Positions 45,223-53,411 of a stretch of DNA of 64,000 bases are shown here, one piece after another. A program made the position numbers and the translations under genes. Each line of letters begins with the position of its first letter. Within the stretch, counting starts at the first letter, position 1. Below the pieces are notes generated by a model. That model was not told the origin of the DNA. It ran no database searches and was given only the letters and a program-made list of their open reading frames with translations. The DNA is from Clostridia bacterium (GTDB lineage Bacteria > Bacillota > Clostridia > TANB77 > CAG-508): positions 32,868 through 96,867 of the forward strand of contig JAFWYK010000011.1 in assembly GCA_017517685.1 (NCBI GenBank), read 5' to 3'.

Positions 45223-45738
45223 TTAAAATTCTGATTTTATTTTTTGAGTTAATTCAAGTAACTCATCTATATTCTTTTGATACTTATCAATCAATTTATT
45301 TACAGTCAAATATGCTTCATCATAATCTTCTTTAGTAATAATATCTTTATCAAGCGCATCTTTTAATTCATCTTCATCGAGTAATTCAACCGTTCCATCT
45401 GGCTTTATTACTAAATCCAAATACATATCATCTTCATATGGTATTCCATTTTTTATTCCAAGACTTTTGGCAATATCAAAATACCATTCTATTAAATTAA
45501 ACTTATTATCGTACATAATTGTTAATGCATATTTTTCATTATCTGGATATGCCATATACCATACATAATCATCATCTAATAAAACAAGTTCTTCACCTTT
45601 AGAATTTACAACTATCGGTTTTGTTACTTTATTTACAGTTACCTTACAAACATATCCTTTAAAATAATCTTCTACAACTCTTCTTTGTATAAATTTATTT
45701 TTTCCTTTGTTTACTGAATTTGCAAATCTTCTTTTCAT
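45223..45738 (-). CDS. DUF402 family protein (nucleoside diphosphatase-like)
   Basis: 171 residues. The central segment DDDYVWYMAYPDNEKY, then YFDIAKSLG, YEDDMYLDLVIKPDG and DEDEL with several conserved acidic residues is typical of DUF402 (FomD/Ntdp fold). Related proteins hydrolyse nucleoside di- and triphosphates with a metal. It lies 12 nt after the 5-formyltetrahydrofolate cyclo-ligase gene. Confidence 0.88.
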   Translation of the reverse strand: MKRRFANSVNKGKNKFIQRRVVEDYFKGYVCKVTVNKVTKPIVVNSKGEELVLLDDDYVWYMAYPDNEKYALTIMYDNKFNLIEWYFDIAKSLGIKNGIPYEDDMYLDLVIKPDGTVELLDEDELKDALDKDIITKEDYDEAYLTVNKLIDKYQKNIDELLELTQKIKSEF

Positions 45739-45749
45739 AAAATCACCCT

Positions 45750-46289
45750 TTAATCACATATTATTTCATCTAATCTTATGTCATATGTATCATGTGGTAA
45801 AATATCTTTTGTAATTTGCTCTTTAAAACATATACCAATTTTATATATGCTATTACTGTTTTCTAAATATCTGTCATAATATCCTTTTCCAAAACCTATT
45901 CTATTTAAATTTTTGTCAAAGCATACTCCTGGTAAAATCATCAAGTCTATTTCTTCACTACTACATAGTTTATCAAAATCTTCTTTTGGTTCTTCAACTC
46001 CAAACTTACTTTTTATTAATTGTTCATTTTTTTCGATTTTAAAAAAGTTCATTTCATTTTCGTAAGTTTTTGGTAGTAAAACAATTTTACCTATACTTAA
46101 AGAATAATTAATTAATCGATTCGTATCAACCTCATCTTTTAAACTTTTATAAAGTGCTATAACTTTTGAATTTATATATTTTTCACTGTTTATTATTTTT
46201 TCATAAATAATATTAGATTTTTCTAATTTATTCTTAATATTTTTTCTTTTTATTAAATATTCTTTTCTTAGATTTTCTTTACTACCCAC
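45750..46289 (-). CDS. 5-formyltetrahydrofolate cyclo-ligase
   Basis: 179 residues. The GTG at 46289 is preferred because GGAG lies 7 nt upstream and the family begins ENLRKEYLIKR; the longer TTG reading adds an atypical N-terminus. MILPGVCFDKNLNRIGFGKG and YYDRYL form the ATP/folate site. It converts 5-formyl-THF to methenyl-THF. Confidence 0.92.
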   Translation of the reverse strand: MGSKENLRKEYLIKRKNIKNKLEKSNIIYEKIINSEKYINSKVIALYKSLKDEVDTNRLINYSLSIGKIVLLPKTYENEMNFFKIEKNEQLIKSKFGVEEPKEDFDKLCSSEEIDLMILPGVCFDKNLNRIGFGKGYYDRYLENSNSIYKIGICFKEQITKDILPHDTYDIRLDEIICD

Positions 46290-46363
46290 CTTTAGACTCC
46301 ATTTTGACAACCCTTTTTGTATCTTTATTTTATTTTACTTTTTTAAAAATATCAACCTTATTT

Positions 46364-46681
46364 CTAAATAATTTCTACATAAATTATATCTGCAAAATTT
46401 ATTCTGATATCTCCTTCTAAAATTAACTTTTTTTGAATTACTTTTATATCTATAACTTTCCCTTCAATAGTTATATATTTCTTTTGATGATAATAAGTTA
46501 GCCTTACATTATCTCCACGTTCTATTAATTGAAGTCTAGTTGATAATTCTTCTATTGATTCTTCAGATAATTCTTTTCTTTCATCAAGTTCAATCTCTTT
46601 TTCTCTTAATGCTTCTTGAAGACCTTTTAATGCATCAAATGGTAAAAACTGTCTTGCTCTATTTTCTCTACTAATTCCCAT
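46364..46681 (-). CDS. YolD-like protein
   Basis: 105 residues, with RARQFLPFDALKGLQEAL at the start and a beta-rich end carrying VRLTYYHQKKYITIEGKVIDI, the YolD pattern. YolD proteins are usually encoded next to Y-family polymerases of the UvrX/YqjW kind, often on mobile elements. Here its start overlaps the polymerase gene by 11 nt, so translation is coupled. Confidence 0.9.
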   Translation of the reverse strand: MGISRENRARQFLPFDALKGLQEALREKEIELDERKELSEESIEELSTRLQLIERGDNVRLTYYHQKKYITIEGKVIDIKVIQKKLILEGDIRINFADIIYVEII

Positions 46682-47927
46682 TATGACCTCCTATTAATGT
46701 ATTTCTTACTCTTGCAGTTGCACCTTCTTGAAAATTCATTCCTCTTAAAACTGCATTTTTACCCATTTTATTTTTTACTGTGCATATAGCTTTTTCTAAT
46801 TTTCTTTCTTTTTCTACTTTTTCTTGATTAACGAATAAGTCTAGTTGTTCATATTCTCTATTCGAAAGATGACCAAATGAAATTCCAATTCTTCTTATTG
46901 GTACATTTTTATGTGTCGTTCTATAATACACTTTCATAAAAGCTTCATCAAGTTCCGAAAATATATTAGTTGATTTAGAAAGTCTTTCCATTCCTCCTGT
47001 TGCTCTTGCTAAGTCCTTACTATAGCCTATATATAAACTAATACTTCCAGCTACCAAATCTTTTTCAACAAGTTCTAATGATTTAATTTCAACCATTTCT
47101 TTTAATACAATTTCCGCTTTTTTAAAATCATAATCTTCAAACAGAATTTGACTATTAGATACTGATGTTTGCTTTGGTTTATAACTTTTAATATCTGCTA
47201 TCGTGCAGCTTTCTCTTCCCCAAGCATGATCAATTAAAAATTCAGCATTTACACCAAACTCTTTATAAAGTACTTTCGGTTCAGTATGAGCTATGTCGTA
47301 TTGATCAAATATTCTTAATTTACTAAGTCTTCTTTCTATTCCAGAACCTATTTGCCAAAAATCAGAAAGTGGTTTATGATGCCATAATTCTTTTTGATAT
47401 TTTTCTTCTGTAAGCCATCCAATATTAGTAGCAGAATGTTTTGACATTATATCTAACGCTATTTTAGCAAGATATAAATTAGTCCCAATTCCACAAGTAG
47501 ATGTTATTCCATAAGTGTCATATACATCTTTCATTATTGTTCTTGCTAAATCTATAGCTTTCATTTTATATGCTTTTAAGTAATGAGTTACATCTAAAAA
47601 TGATTCATCTATTGAATACACATGTATATCTTCTTTTGCAATATATTTTAAATAAATCGCATAGATATTAGCGGCATATTCTATATACTTTTCCATTCGT
47701 GGTTTAGCAATAATGTATTTTACGTTTTTAGGAATTTCAAAAAGTCTACACCTATTTTTAATTCCTAGCATCTTCATTCTTGGAGATATTGCTAAACAAA
47801 TTGTTCCATTACCTCTTGATTCATCTGCCACAACAAGATTTGTAGAAAATGGATCTAATCCTCTTTCTACGCATTCTACTGAAGCAAAAAAAGTTTTAAA
47901 ATCAATACACAAATAAACACTATTCAT
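46671..47927 (-). CDS. Y-family DNA polymerase (UvrX/YqjW-like)
   Basis: 418 residues from the ATG at 47927 (GAAGGTG 5 nt upstream). Catalytic segment CIDFKTFFASVE, then the second metal site YSIDESFLDVT, the helix-hairpin FWQIGSGIERRL and the C-terminal little-finger domain. It is a translesion polymerase of the ImpB/MucB/SamB group. The promoter region holds two LexA-like boxes, so DNA damage should induce it together with YolD. Confidence 0.92.
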   Translation of the reverse strand: MNSVYLCIDFKTFFASVECVERGLDPFSTNLVVADESRGNGTICLAISPRMKMLGIKNRCRLFEIPKNVKYIIAKPRMEKYIEYAANIYAIYLKYIAKEDIHVYSIDESFLDVTHYLKAYKMKAIDLARTIMKDVYDTYGITSTCGIGTNLYLAKIALDIMSKHSATNIGWLTEEKYQKELWHHKPLSDFWQIGSGIERRLSKLRIFDQYDIAHTEPKVLYKEFGVNAEFLIDHAWGRESCTIADIKSYKPKQTSVSNSQILFEDYDFKKAEIVLKEMVEIKSLELVEKDLVAGSISLYIGYSKDLARATGGMERLSKSTNIFSELDEAFMKVYYRTTHKNVPIRRIGISFGHLSNREYEQLDLFVNQEKVEKERKLEKAICTVKNKMGKNAVLRGMNFQEGATARVRNTLIGGHNGN

Positions 47928-47944
47928 TTTTGCACCTTCAAAAT

Positions 47945-47959
47945 ACAAACTTTTGTTCT
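47945..47959 (-). promoter_or_regulatory. LexA-like SOS box 2
   Basis: AGAACAAAAGTTTGT on the minus strand resembles the Firmicute SOS box (GAAC, four bases, GTTY). It lies just after the -10 element of the polymerase promoter. Confidence 0.5.
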
Positions 47960-47965
47960 TTTTTG

Positions 47966-47994
47966 ATTATATCACTTTAATTTTATTTTGTAAA
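47966..47994 (-). promoter_or_regulatory. promoter of the Y-family polymerase operon
   Basis: Minus-strand TTTACA, 17 nt, TATAAT. Confidence 0.7.
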
Positions 47995-48005
47995 CATTTG
48001 TTTGT
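47990..48005 (-). promoter_or_regulatory. LexA-like SOS box 1
   Basis: ACAAACAAATGTTTAC on the minus strand overlaps the -35 element. The arms AAAC and GTTT are weaker than box 2. Confidence 0.4.
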
Positions 48006-48024
48006 ATCTTTTTGAAAAATAAAA

Positions 48025-48048
48025 GCACCACCGGCATCCCGGCAGTGC
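48025..48048 (-). terminator. terminator of the foreign-composition gene 48073-48567
   Basis: A 10-bp G+C-rich stem (GCACTGCCGG with CCGGTGGTGC, two G-U pairs) and a TTTTATTTTT tail on the minus strand. Confidence 0.9.
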
Positions 48049-48072
48049 ATTTTGGAGTATTATTCAATTGTG

Positions 48073-48567
48073 TTATGAGTTTAAATTTGCGGTCAAAGGA
48101 TATTTTATTTCGCCGGATGCGATTCCATCATATACACCGAGCATCGCTCTTACTGTACTTGCAGCATATGTCTCAATGATCCACAAATTCTCTAAATTAA
48201 ACCTAGTATCGAGAAGTGTTTTTGCGTTAGCTACTATATCATTTTCACTAACTTTTTCTTTTTGATACTTCATCAAAACTTCGGTAAGCATAGTTTTACA
48301 GGTAGATTTTACCATATAGATGTAAAGAGATTTTGGAAAATAGAAGTCTTTTGTTTTTCTTCTTCTAAGTTCTTCCTGTTTTTCGACAGGCCATGTTTTC
48401 ACTCTCTCATCCATTCCGGATTCTAAATTTTCATACTCTTTCTGTAAAACTTCTTGTACTTCGGGCAAGTTCAGAAAGTCATCTAAGACTTTATTCAAAC
48501 CGTTCTTTTCAAAAAATTCATCTGAAGTCTCTACCCGAATCTGTGCTGCTTTTAATTCTTCACTCAT
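48073..48567 (-). CDS. uncharacterised helical protein, foreign codon use
   Basis: 164 residues, soluble and helix-rich: acidic N-terminal half (VLQKEYENLESGMDERVKTW), a central RRRKTKDFYFPKSLYIYMVK, and a C-terminal GVYDGIASGEIKYP. No motif recognised. G+C is above local background and C/G-ending codons are more frequent. It has a consensus promoter, an AGGAG ribosome site and its own terminator, standing alone between the SOS polymerase and small membrane-protein genes. Confidence 0.75.
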   Translation of the reverse strand: MSEELKAAQIRVETSDEFFEKNGLNKVLDDFLNLPEVQEVLQKEYENLESGMDERVKTWPVEKQEELRRRKTKDFYFPKSLYIYMVKSTCKTMLTEVLMKYQKEKVSENDIVANAKTLLDTRFNLENLWIIETYAASTVRAMLGVYDGIASGEIKYPLTANLNS

Positions 48568-48616
48568 TGTTCATCTCCTATATTCTATTGTGCGTGGTTA
48601 ACGAGTTACATGAATT

Positions 48617-48645
48617 ATTATAGCACTTTTGTAAAATTATGTCAA
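48617..48645 (-). promoter_or_regulatory. consensus promoter of gene 48073-48567
   Basis: Minus-strand TTGACA, 17 nt, TATAAT: a perfect sigma-A match. Confidence 0.85.
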
Positions 48646-48701
48646 CCAAACGTTGTTGATACTATCTTCTACTTCTTTTAATTCATCTACTTCTATAAAA
48701 C

Positions 48702-48753
48702 AAAAAGCGTGCAATCTAAAAGCAGGACTTACGTCTCTTTCAGACTACACGCT
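48702..48753 (-). terminator. long structured terminator hairpin
   Basis: On the minus strand AGCGTGTAGTCT pairs with AGATTGCACGCT (two G-U), enclosing a second short hairpin around GACGTAAGTC, and is followed by TTTTTGTTTT. It ends the transcript of the small membrane-protein gene. The size (48 nt) and G+C content exceed those of other terminators here. Confidence 0.7.
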
Positions 48754-48818
48754 AATTATTTATTATTATTTCTAATAATATTTTATCACATTTTTCAAGT
48801 TTTCATAACACATAAATT

Positions 48819-49181
48819 TTATTTTTTCTCAACATTTTCCCAAACAAGTACAGAATAGTATCCATTAATTCTAGTATATATGTTAGCTATTTCATCATCA
48901 CTTTCATATACACCAATAGAACCCATTCTTCTTTCTTCTATTTCTTTCCAACCTTCATCTGATAAGTATTTAGAAGCATATTCAGGCTTTAATAATACTA
49001 CTTTATTGGGATTATTTTGAATAACAACGTATTCCTTTTCAGTAAATAATATTTGAATCATTCCAAAACATGATGAAATTGGATTATAAGTTTTAAATTT
49101 TAATATTGAAAATATACTAGCTCCTATTAATACTAATACAAGTACTACTAGTGAAACTATTAGAATTGTTTTCTTATTCAT
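48819..49181 (-). CDS. small membrane-anchored protein
   Basis: 120 residues: one N-terminal membrane helix (about 7-27) and a soluble domain of roughly 85 residues with several aromatic residues and SIGVYESDDEIANIYTRING near the end. It is probably extracytoplasmic. Family not recognised. GGGAGG precedes the start. It is followed by the long hairpin terminator. Confidence 0.65.
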   Translation of the reverse strand: MNKKTILIVSLVVLVLVLIGASIFSILKFKTYNPISSCFGMIQILFTEKEYVVIQNNPNKVVLLKPEYASKYLSDEGWKEIEERRMGSIGVYESDDEIANIYTRINGYYSVLVWENVEKK

Positions 49182-49206
49182 ATTAAATTACCTCCCATAT
49201 AAAAAT

Positions 49207-49755
49207 CTATTTTAAATCAAATCCATCTTTAAATGCTTTACCAACAACTGGTCCAAGTACTCTATAAGTATTACTTGTCATATCATAAGTAATTATTTCC
49301 ATTTTATCTACATCAATTTTTCCGTTTTCATCAATATATCTTTCATCAACAGAACAATTTACAATTTTACCAATTAAATCACCATCTTCGAACGATTCAA
49401 CTGTACATTCAAGTGTTAATGGATATTCTTCAATAATTGGAGCATCAACAAAATTTGATTTTATAACATGTACTCCAGATTTTTCAATTTTATCTTGATC
49501 TCTTCCTGATACAACACCAAAGTAATCTGATATTACTTCTGTATCTTTTGTAGCAAATCCAACTGTAAATGCATTTTTAATTTTTAAATTATCAGTTGTC
49601 TTATGATTAGAAAGTGAAATATAAATCTTTCCATGATCATATATTCCTCCCCAAGCAGCATTCATAACATTTGCTTTTCCCTCTTCATCATAAGTACCAA
49701 TCATTAAAACTGGAAGTGGTAAAAAATTCATTTTGTTACCTAAATCTTTTCTCAT
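49207..49755 (-). CDS. flavin reductase-like (FMN-binding split barrel) protein
   Basis: 182 residues. FLPLPVLMIGTYDEEGKANV, NAAWGGI, ISLSNHKTTDNLKIKNAF and VGFATKD follow the flavin-reductase/flavoredoxin family, in which FMN sits in a split beta-barrel. It probably transfers electrons from NAD(P)H or a ferredoxin to FMN-dependent partners. AGGAGG lies before the ATG. Confidence 0.9.
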   Translation of the reverse strand: MRKDLGNKMNFLPLPVLMIGTYDEEGKANVMNAAWGGIYDHGKIYISLSNHKTTDNLKIKNAFTVGFATKDTEVISDYFGVVSGRDQDKIEKSGVHVIKSNFVDAPIIEEYPLTLECTVESFEDGDLIGKIVNCSVDERYIDENGKIDVDKMEIITYDMTSNTYRVLGPVVGKAFKDGFDLK

Positions 49756-49797
49756 AAAAATTCCTCCTATAAAAATAATACTTAACTTACTTTTTAT

Positions 49798-50490
49798 TTA
49801 TCTACATTTTTGGCAATATTGAGTACAAAGTTTATCTGTACATTCTGAACATTTTAACGCTGCATTTGTCATCTCTGAAAATCTTTCTGGGTACATCATA
49901 ACACATAATTCCCAAACAAGCCATGCTAAAATTGACATTATAACAAGTGATGTTGAATAAAAACCACCAACAAATATAAGTGGTGTAAACATCATAAGAT
50001 GATCCCAATTGAAGATTCTACATGTTGTACAACATTTATTCTTCATAAGTAATCTAAATGGACACCACACTAAGACACATATTAAATCACATACATAGAA
50101 AAAGACAGATATCATAAATAGCCAAATTTTATTTATAACATTTGTATAATATAATATACCTAAAACTATATTAACAACTGTCCAAATAATAAATACTTTG
50201 TATGCTGCTTTAGTAGTCGTTACAACATAATTTTTTAAAGCTTCGTAATTAATTTTTTCTAAAATTGGTTTAAATCTGTTAGCAAATAATTTTTGTGATC
50301 CAAGCGCTACTTTATTTTTTATTGGTAATATTTGATAAATCATATCACATACCCAAACGCCCCATAATAAATGTAATATATCAAATTCTTTGAAAAAATT
50401 ATTTCCTTCTAAAATTTCAAAATTTTGTGCATCTTTACACATAAATAAACCTGTAATAAAAATTATAATACGTGCAATTAAACGTATCAT
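49798..50490 (-). CDS. membrane protein with conserved cysteine groups
   Basis: About 230 residues. The ATG at 50490 is preferred because AAGGAG lies 4 nt upstream; a GTG at 50514 also has GGAG 6 nt upstream and would add eight residues. Several membrane helices alternate with NKCCTTCRIFNWDHLMMF and a final soluble CSECTDKLCTQYCQKC, a likely zinc or Fe-S site. The family occurs in Lachnospiraceae-like Clostridia with no known function. Confidence 0.72.
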   Translation of the reverse strand: MIRLIARIIIFITGLFMCKDAQNFEILEGNNFFKEFDILHLLWGVWVCDMIYQILPIKNKVALGSQKLFANRFKPILEKINYEALKNYVVTTTKAAYKVFIIWTVVNIVLGILYYTNVINKIWLFMISVFFYVCDLICVLVWCPFRLLMKNKCCTTCRIFNWDHLMMFTPLIFVGGFYSTSLVIMSILAWLVWELCVMMYPERFSEMTNAALKCSECTDKLCTQYCQKCR

Positions 50491-50530
50491 ATATCTCCTT
50501 CTTGTTGCTGACACTTTTTACTCCTTTTTA

Positions 50531-51340
50531 TTATTTATCTAGTAAATAATCATAAATTCTATTATTAAAATCTTTTGCTTGTTCATACACTCCATGACTG
50601 TATCCTTCATAAATAAAAAGACTACTATTTTCTATTTTTTCTGATAATTCTTTTGAACCTGTTATTCCTAAAACTTTATCTTCTTTAGCTCCAATAACCA
50701 ATGTTGGACATTTTATTTTATCAAGCCTATCATATGCATCATGATTAATACATGATTTTGCTTCAATTATAAATCTCTCATATGTAGCATTCTTTCCAAA
50801 TAGACCAAGCATTCCATATACTTTTCTATTCTTTTCTAAATACTTACCAGTATATGATTTTTCTGCATTATCGACCATTATACCTTTATAGTCTTTATTT
50901 TCTGCTTTTTTAATCCAGTCTGTTATAACCTCTTCAAGGACATCATTTTTTCTTGCTGTTGTAACTGCTAAAACTAGTTTATTTACTCTTTCTGGTGCGT
51001 TAATTGCAACATATTCTGCAATCATTCCACCTTGAGATACACCAACGATATCTGCCTTATCAATATTTAGTTTTTTCATATGGTCTATCATATCATTTGC
51101 CATATCCTCTGTAGAAAAACCTTCTTTAATATTATTTCTTCTACTAAATACATAAACTTTAAAATCTTTAGCAAATAATTTATACATAAACGCGAAAGGA
51201 ATAGCTAGTCCTTTTACAAGTTTAAATCCATCTCCAACTCCAGGAATTATAATTAAGTTTCTTTTTCCTGTACCAAATGAAATATAATTTGCAGTTGTAT
51301 CTCCAACTTTTATTTCTCCATTTTTTGCATTATAAAACAT
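50531..51340 (-). CDS. alpha/beta hydrolase
   Basis: 269 residues. Nucleophile elbow GVSQGGM (about 99-105), oxyanion IIPGVGDG, the acid in VIGAKEDKVLG and catalytic His in GYSHGVYEQ. Substrate unknown. It is translated from GAGG plus 6 nt. It is in an operon with the YcxB-like and cysteine-rich membrane protein genes. Confidence 0.87.
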   Translation of the reverse strand: MFYNAKNGEIKVGDTTANYISFGTGKRNLIIIPGVGDGFKLVKGLAIPFAFMYKLFAKDFKVYVFSRRNNIKEGFSTEDMANDMIDHMKKLNIDKADIVGVSQGGMIAEYVAINAPERVNKLVLAVTTARKNDVLEEVITDWIKKAENKDYKGIMVDNAEKSYTGKYLEKNRKVYGMLGLFGKNATYERFIIEAKSCINHDAYDRLDKIKCPTLVIGAKEDKVLGITGSKELSEKIENSSLFIYEGYSHGVYEQAKDFNNRIYDYLLDK

Positions 51341-51357
51341 ACTTTACCTCAATAAAA

Positions 51358-51837
51358 TTATTTTATTTTTTCATTTATAAACTTTGAAAATTCTTCTTGA
51401 GTACCTTTAACAAATCCATCTTTTAAAACTAATATTGCTGAATTCTCACTTAATCTTAATACTATAAAACTCTTTGTCTCTACAATTTTTGTTATTTGAT
51501 TATATTCAAATTCTAAATGTACTTTTCCTTCATCCATAACAATATTATCTGAAAATATTACTTTTATTTTTTCAATTTTTCCATTATTTAATCTTTTTTC
51601 TGTATCTTCTAATTGTTTTATTGTTACTACAGGAGTTAATATTGAAGCGATTCCTGCAATTATTGCAGCAGTAAGTACTATTTTTGCATCTTCTAATCCT
51701 ACAAAAACAGTAAATATAAGTCCAAATATCATAACTAATAATCCTGTTATAATAATCTTTTTACACAAAACATTAAGAACATATTCTTTATAATATTTTC
51801 TTTCCATTAAATATTCATTTTCAAATAAATTTTCCAT
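51358..51837 (-). CDS. YcxB-like membrane protein
   Basis: 159 residues. A basic N-terminus, two membrane helices (about 31-48 and 55-70), then a soluble C-terminal domain rich in beta strands: KIKVIFSDNIVMDEG, YNQITKIVETKSFIVL, ILVLKDGFVKGT, the YcxB pattern. Function unknown. It is the first gene after the metallo-hydrolase terminator. Confidence 0.8.
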   Translation of the reverse strand: MENLFENEYLMERKYYKEYVLNVLCKKIIITGLLVMIFGLIFTVFVGLEDAKIVLTAAIIAGIASILTPVVTIKQLEDTEKRLNNGKIEKIKVIFSDNIVMDEGKVHLEFEYNQITKIVETKSFIVLRLSENSAILVLKDGFVKGTQEEFSKFINEKIK

Positions 51838-51913
51838 ATATTTTCTCCATTATAACAATTTTCAAGTAAATTATATCACATATATTGTTTTATAGATTAT
51901 TTTTTAATAAAAA

Positions 51914-51937
51914 AAGATGCAACTTTCGTTACATCTT
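51914..51937 (-). terminator. terminator of the metallo-hydrolase gene
   Basis: AAGATGTAAC, loop GAAA, GTTGCATCTT then TTTTT on the minus strand. Confidence 0.85.
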
Positions 51938-51950
51938 CCTATCTTATATT

Positions 51951-52538
51951 TTAGATTTTAATATTACTGATATTCTGCTCATGATGCCCATAATAAATTT
52001 TCGATATATTATGACTTAAAATTTTATTCCAACTATTATTTATCTTCTCATCATTAAACGCAATTGCTGAATTTAAATCATATAAATCTCCAACTAACGC
52101 AATTCCCTCATCCAATATTAAAGAAATACTATCATCAGTATGTCCTGGAGTGTATATTATTTCTCCATCAATTCCTAAACCTTTTAAAAATTCCCTACTA
52201 TCTTTACATGATATTATCAATGGTTCTACAGTTATAGAATTAAATCTTATATTATTATTCTTTTCAAATATTTGATCTGAACAATGTATATAATCTTTTT
52301 GCACATCTACTACTAATAATTTTACATTCATATTATCAATTATGTCTTGTGCTATTCCCATATGATCTGGATGGTAATGAGTTATTAAAAGATAATCAAT
52401 ATTTGATATATTTAATTCTTTAACTTTTTTATAAAAAGCTTGTAGAGTTCCTGCCCAATCTGTATCAATTAATATGCTCCCTTTTTCGCCTTTTATATAA
52501 TAACAATTGGTATTTCCATAATTTAATAATTGTATCAT
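51951..52538 (-). CDS. MBL-fold metallo-hydrolase
   Basis: 195 residues, a compact metallo-beta-lactamase fold: THYHPDHMG (zinc site), the GHTDDSISL second histidine, and LVGDLYDL, with a final His in YYGHHEQN. It is a small glyoxalase-II-like/lactonase-type hydrolase. It follows the XRE-zinc ribbon gene by 27 nt, so it may be its target or partner. Confidence 0.87.
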   Translation of the reverse strand: MIQLLNYGNTNCYYIKGEKGSILIDTDWAGTLQAFYKKVKELNISNIDYLLITHYHPDHMGIAQDIIDNMNVKLLVVDVQKDYIHCSDQIFEKNNNIRFNSITVEPLIISCKDSREFLKGLGIDGEIIYTPGHTDDSISLILDEGIALVGDLYDLNSAIAFNDEKINNSWNKILSHNISKIYYGHHEQNISNIKI

Positions 52539-52565
52539 ATACTATCCTTTCAAATTCTAATTTGA

Positions 52566-53228
52566 TTACCTTTTTTTATACATAACAAGTTCTGGATTTT
52601 CACCATTTTTTTCATAAGTACATACAAGAAGAAAATCCATATTAGCTACAATTCCAAAACATCTATCTCCACCAAATTCACATTCAAGCTGACTACCAAG
52701 ATAAGATGCTTTATCATCTAGAAATTTAACCATATCTCCATTTGGAAGTCTATATTCAAGGTTTACAAAACTACCAGATAATACATTCAGTTTTTCTACC
52801 TTAGGTAATCCTTCAATACCCATGATTGTGTTAAATTCATCAATAAGCTGCTCTTTAAATTCTTCAAACTTATCAATACCACCAATTTTTATATATTGTT
52901 TCCAAAAATCTAATGTAAAATCTCCATCTGCATAACACCACTGGCAATACTCTTCATTAAAACTACCATTAATTTCTTTACTAATATTACAATCTTCAAG
53001 ATTCATACCACAACACTTACATACAAGTTGTTGAGGCGAACCTAAAAGAGTATTTATAGATACGTCAAAAAACTTTGATAAAAGTTTTAATGTTTCAATA
53101 TTTGGTGTTGTTTCGCCATTTTCCCAGCGTGAAACAGCTTGACGAGTAACAAAAATTTTTTCTGCAAGTTCTTCTTGTGACAATCCTTTTTTAGTTCTTA
53201 AATCTAATATAATATCTTTCGTTTCCAT
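52566..53228 (-). CDS. XRE-family regulator with zinc-ribbon and C-terminal sensor-like domain
   Basis: 220 residues. HTH: LRTKKGLSQEELAEKIFVTR, then QAVSRWENGETTPNIETL (about 12-50). A zinc ribbon follows (CKCCG, then CQWCY, about 70-98). The C-terminal third carries FGGDRCFGIVANMDFLLVCTYEK. The gene is expressed from a promoter just upstream, beside a palindromic motif (53303-53318). It probably controls neighbouring genes; the signal is unknown. Confidence 0.85.
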   Translation of the reverse strand: METKDIILDLRTKKGLSQEELAEKIFVTRQAVSRWENGETTPNIETLKLLSKFFDVSINTLLGSPQQLVCKCCGMNLEDCNISKEINGSFNEEYCQWCYADGDFTLDFWKQYIKIGGIDKFEEFKEQLIDEFNTIMGIEGLPKVEKLNVLSGSFVNLEYRLPNGDMVKFLDDKASYLGSQLECEFGGDRCFGIVANMDFLLVCTYEKNGENPELVMYKKR

Positions 53229-53302
53229 ATAATTATCCCTCCATTTATATTATAATGTTTGAATAATTAATCAACAAGCAACGCTTTGTTGCTATTAGTT
53301 AT

Positions 53303-53318
53303 ACAAATTGTAATTTGT
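53303..53318. repeat. recurrent 12-bp spacer motif, copy 1 of 5
   Basis: ACAAATTGTAATTTGT, a 16-bp palindrome that contains AAATTGTAATTT. Other copies are at 54189-54200, 55714-55729, 61604-61615 and 63628-63639, all in intergenic spacers in the same orientation. Weaker variants lie at 57241-57256 and near 59050. Confidence 0.6.
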
Positions 53319-53411
53319 CTTTCTTCTGAAGTTTTCTCAGATTTATTCATTTTATCTTTTTTTTGAGATTTATTATTTTCAAAATTGTTTTCGGCATTTA
53401 TTATTATTTTA

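Noticed and set aside
46364..48567. Prophage region around the Y-family polymerase
   Set aside because: No structural, replication or integrase genes; surrounding genes are housekeeping.
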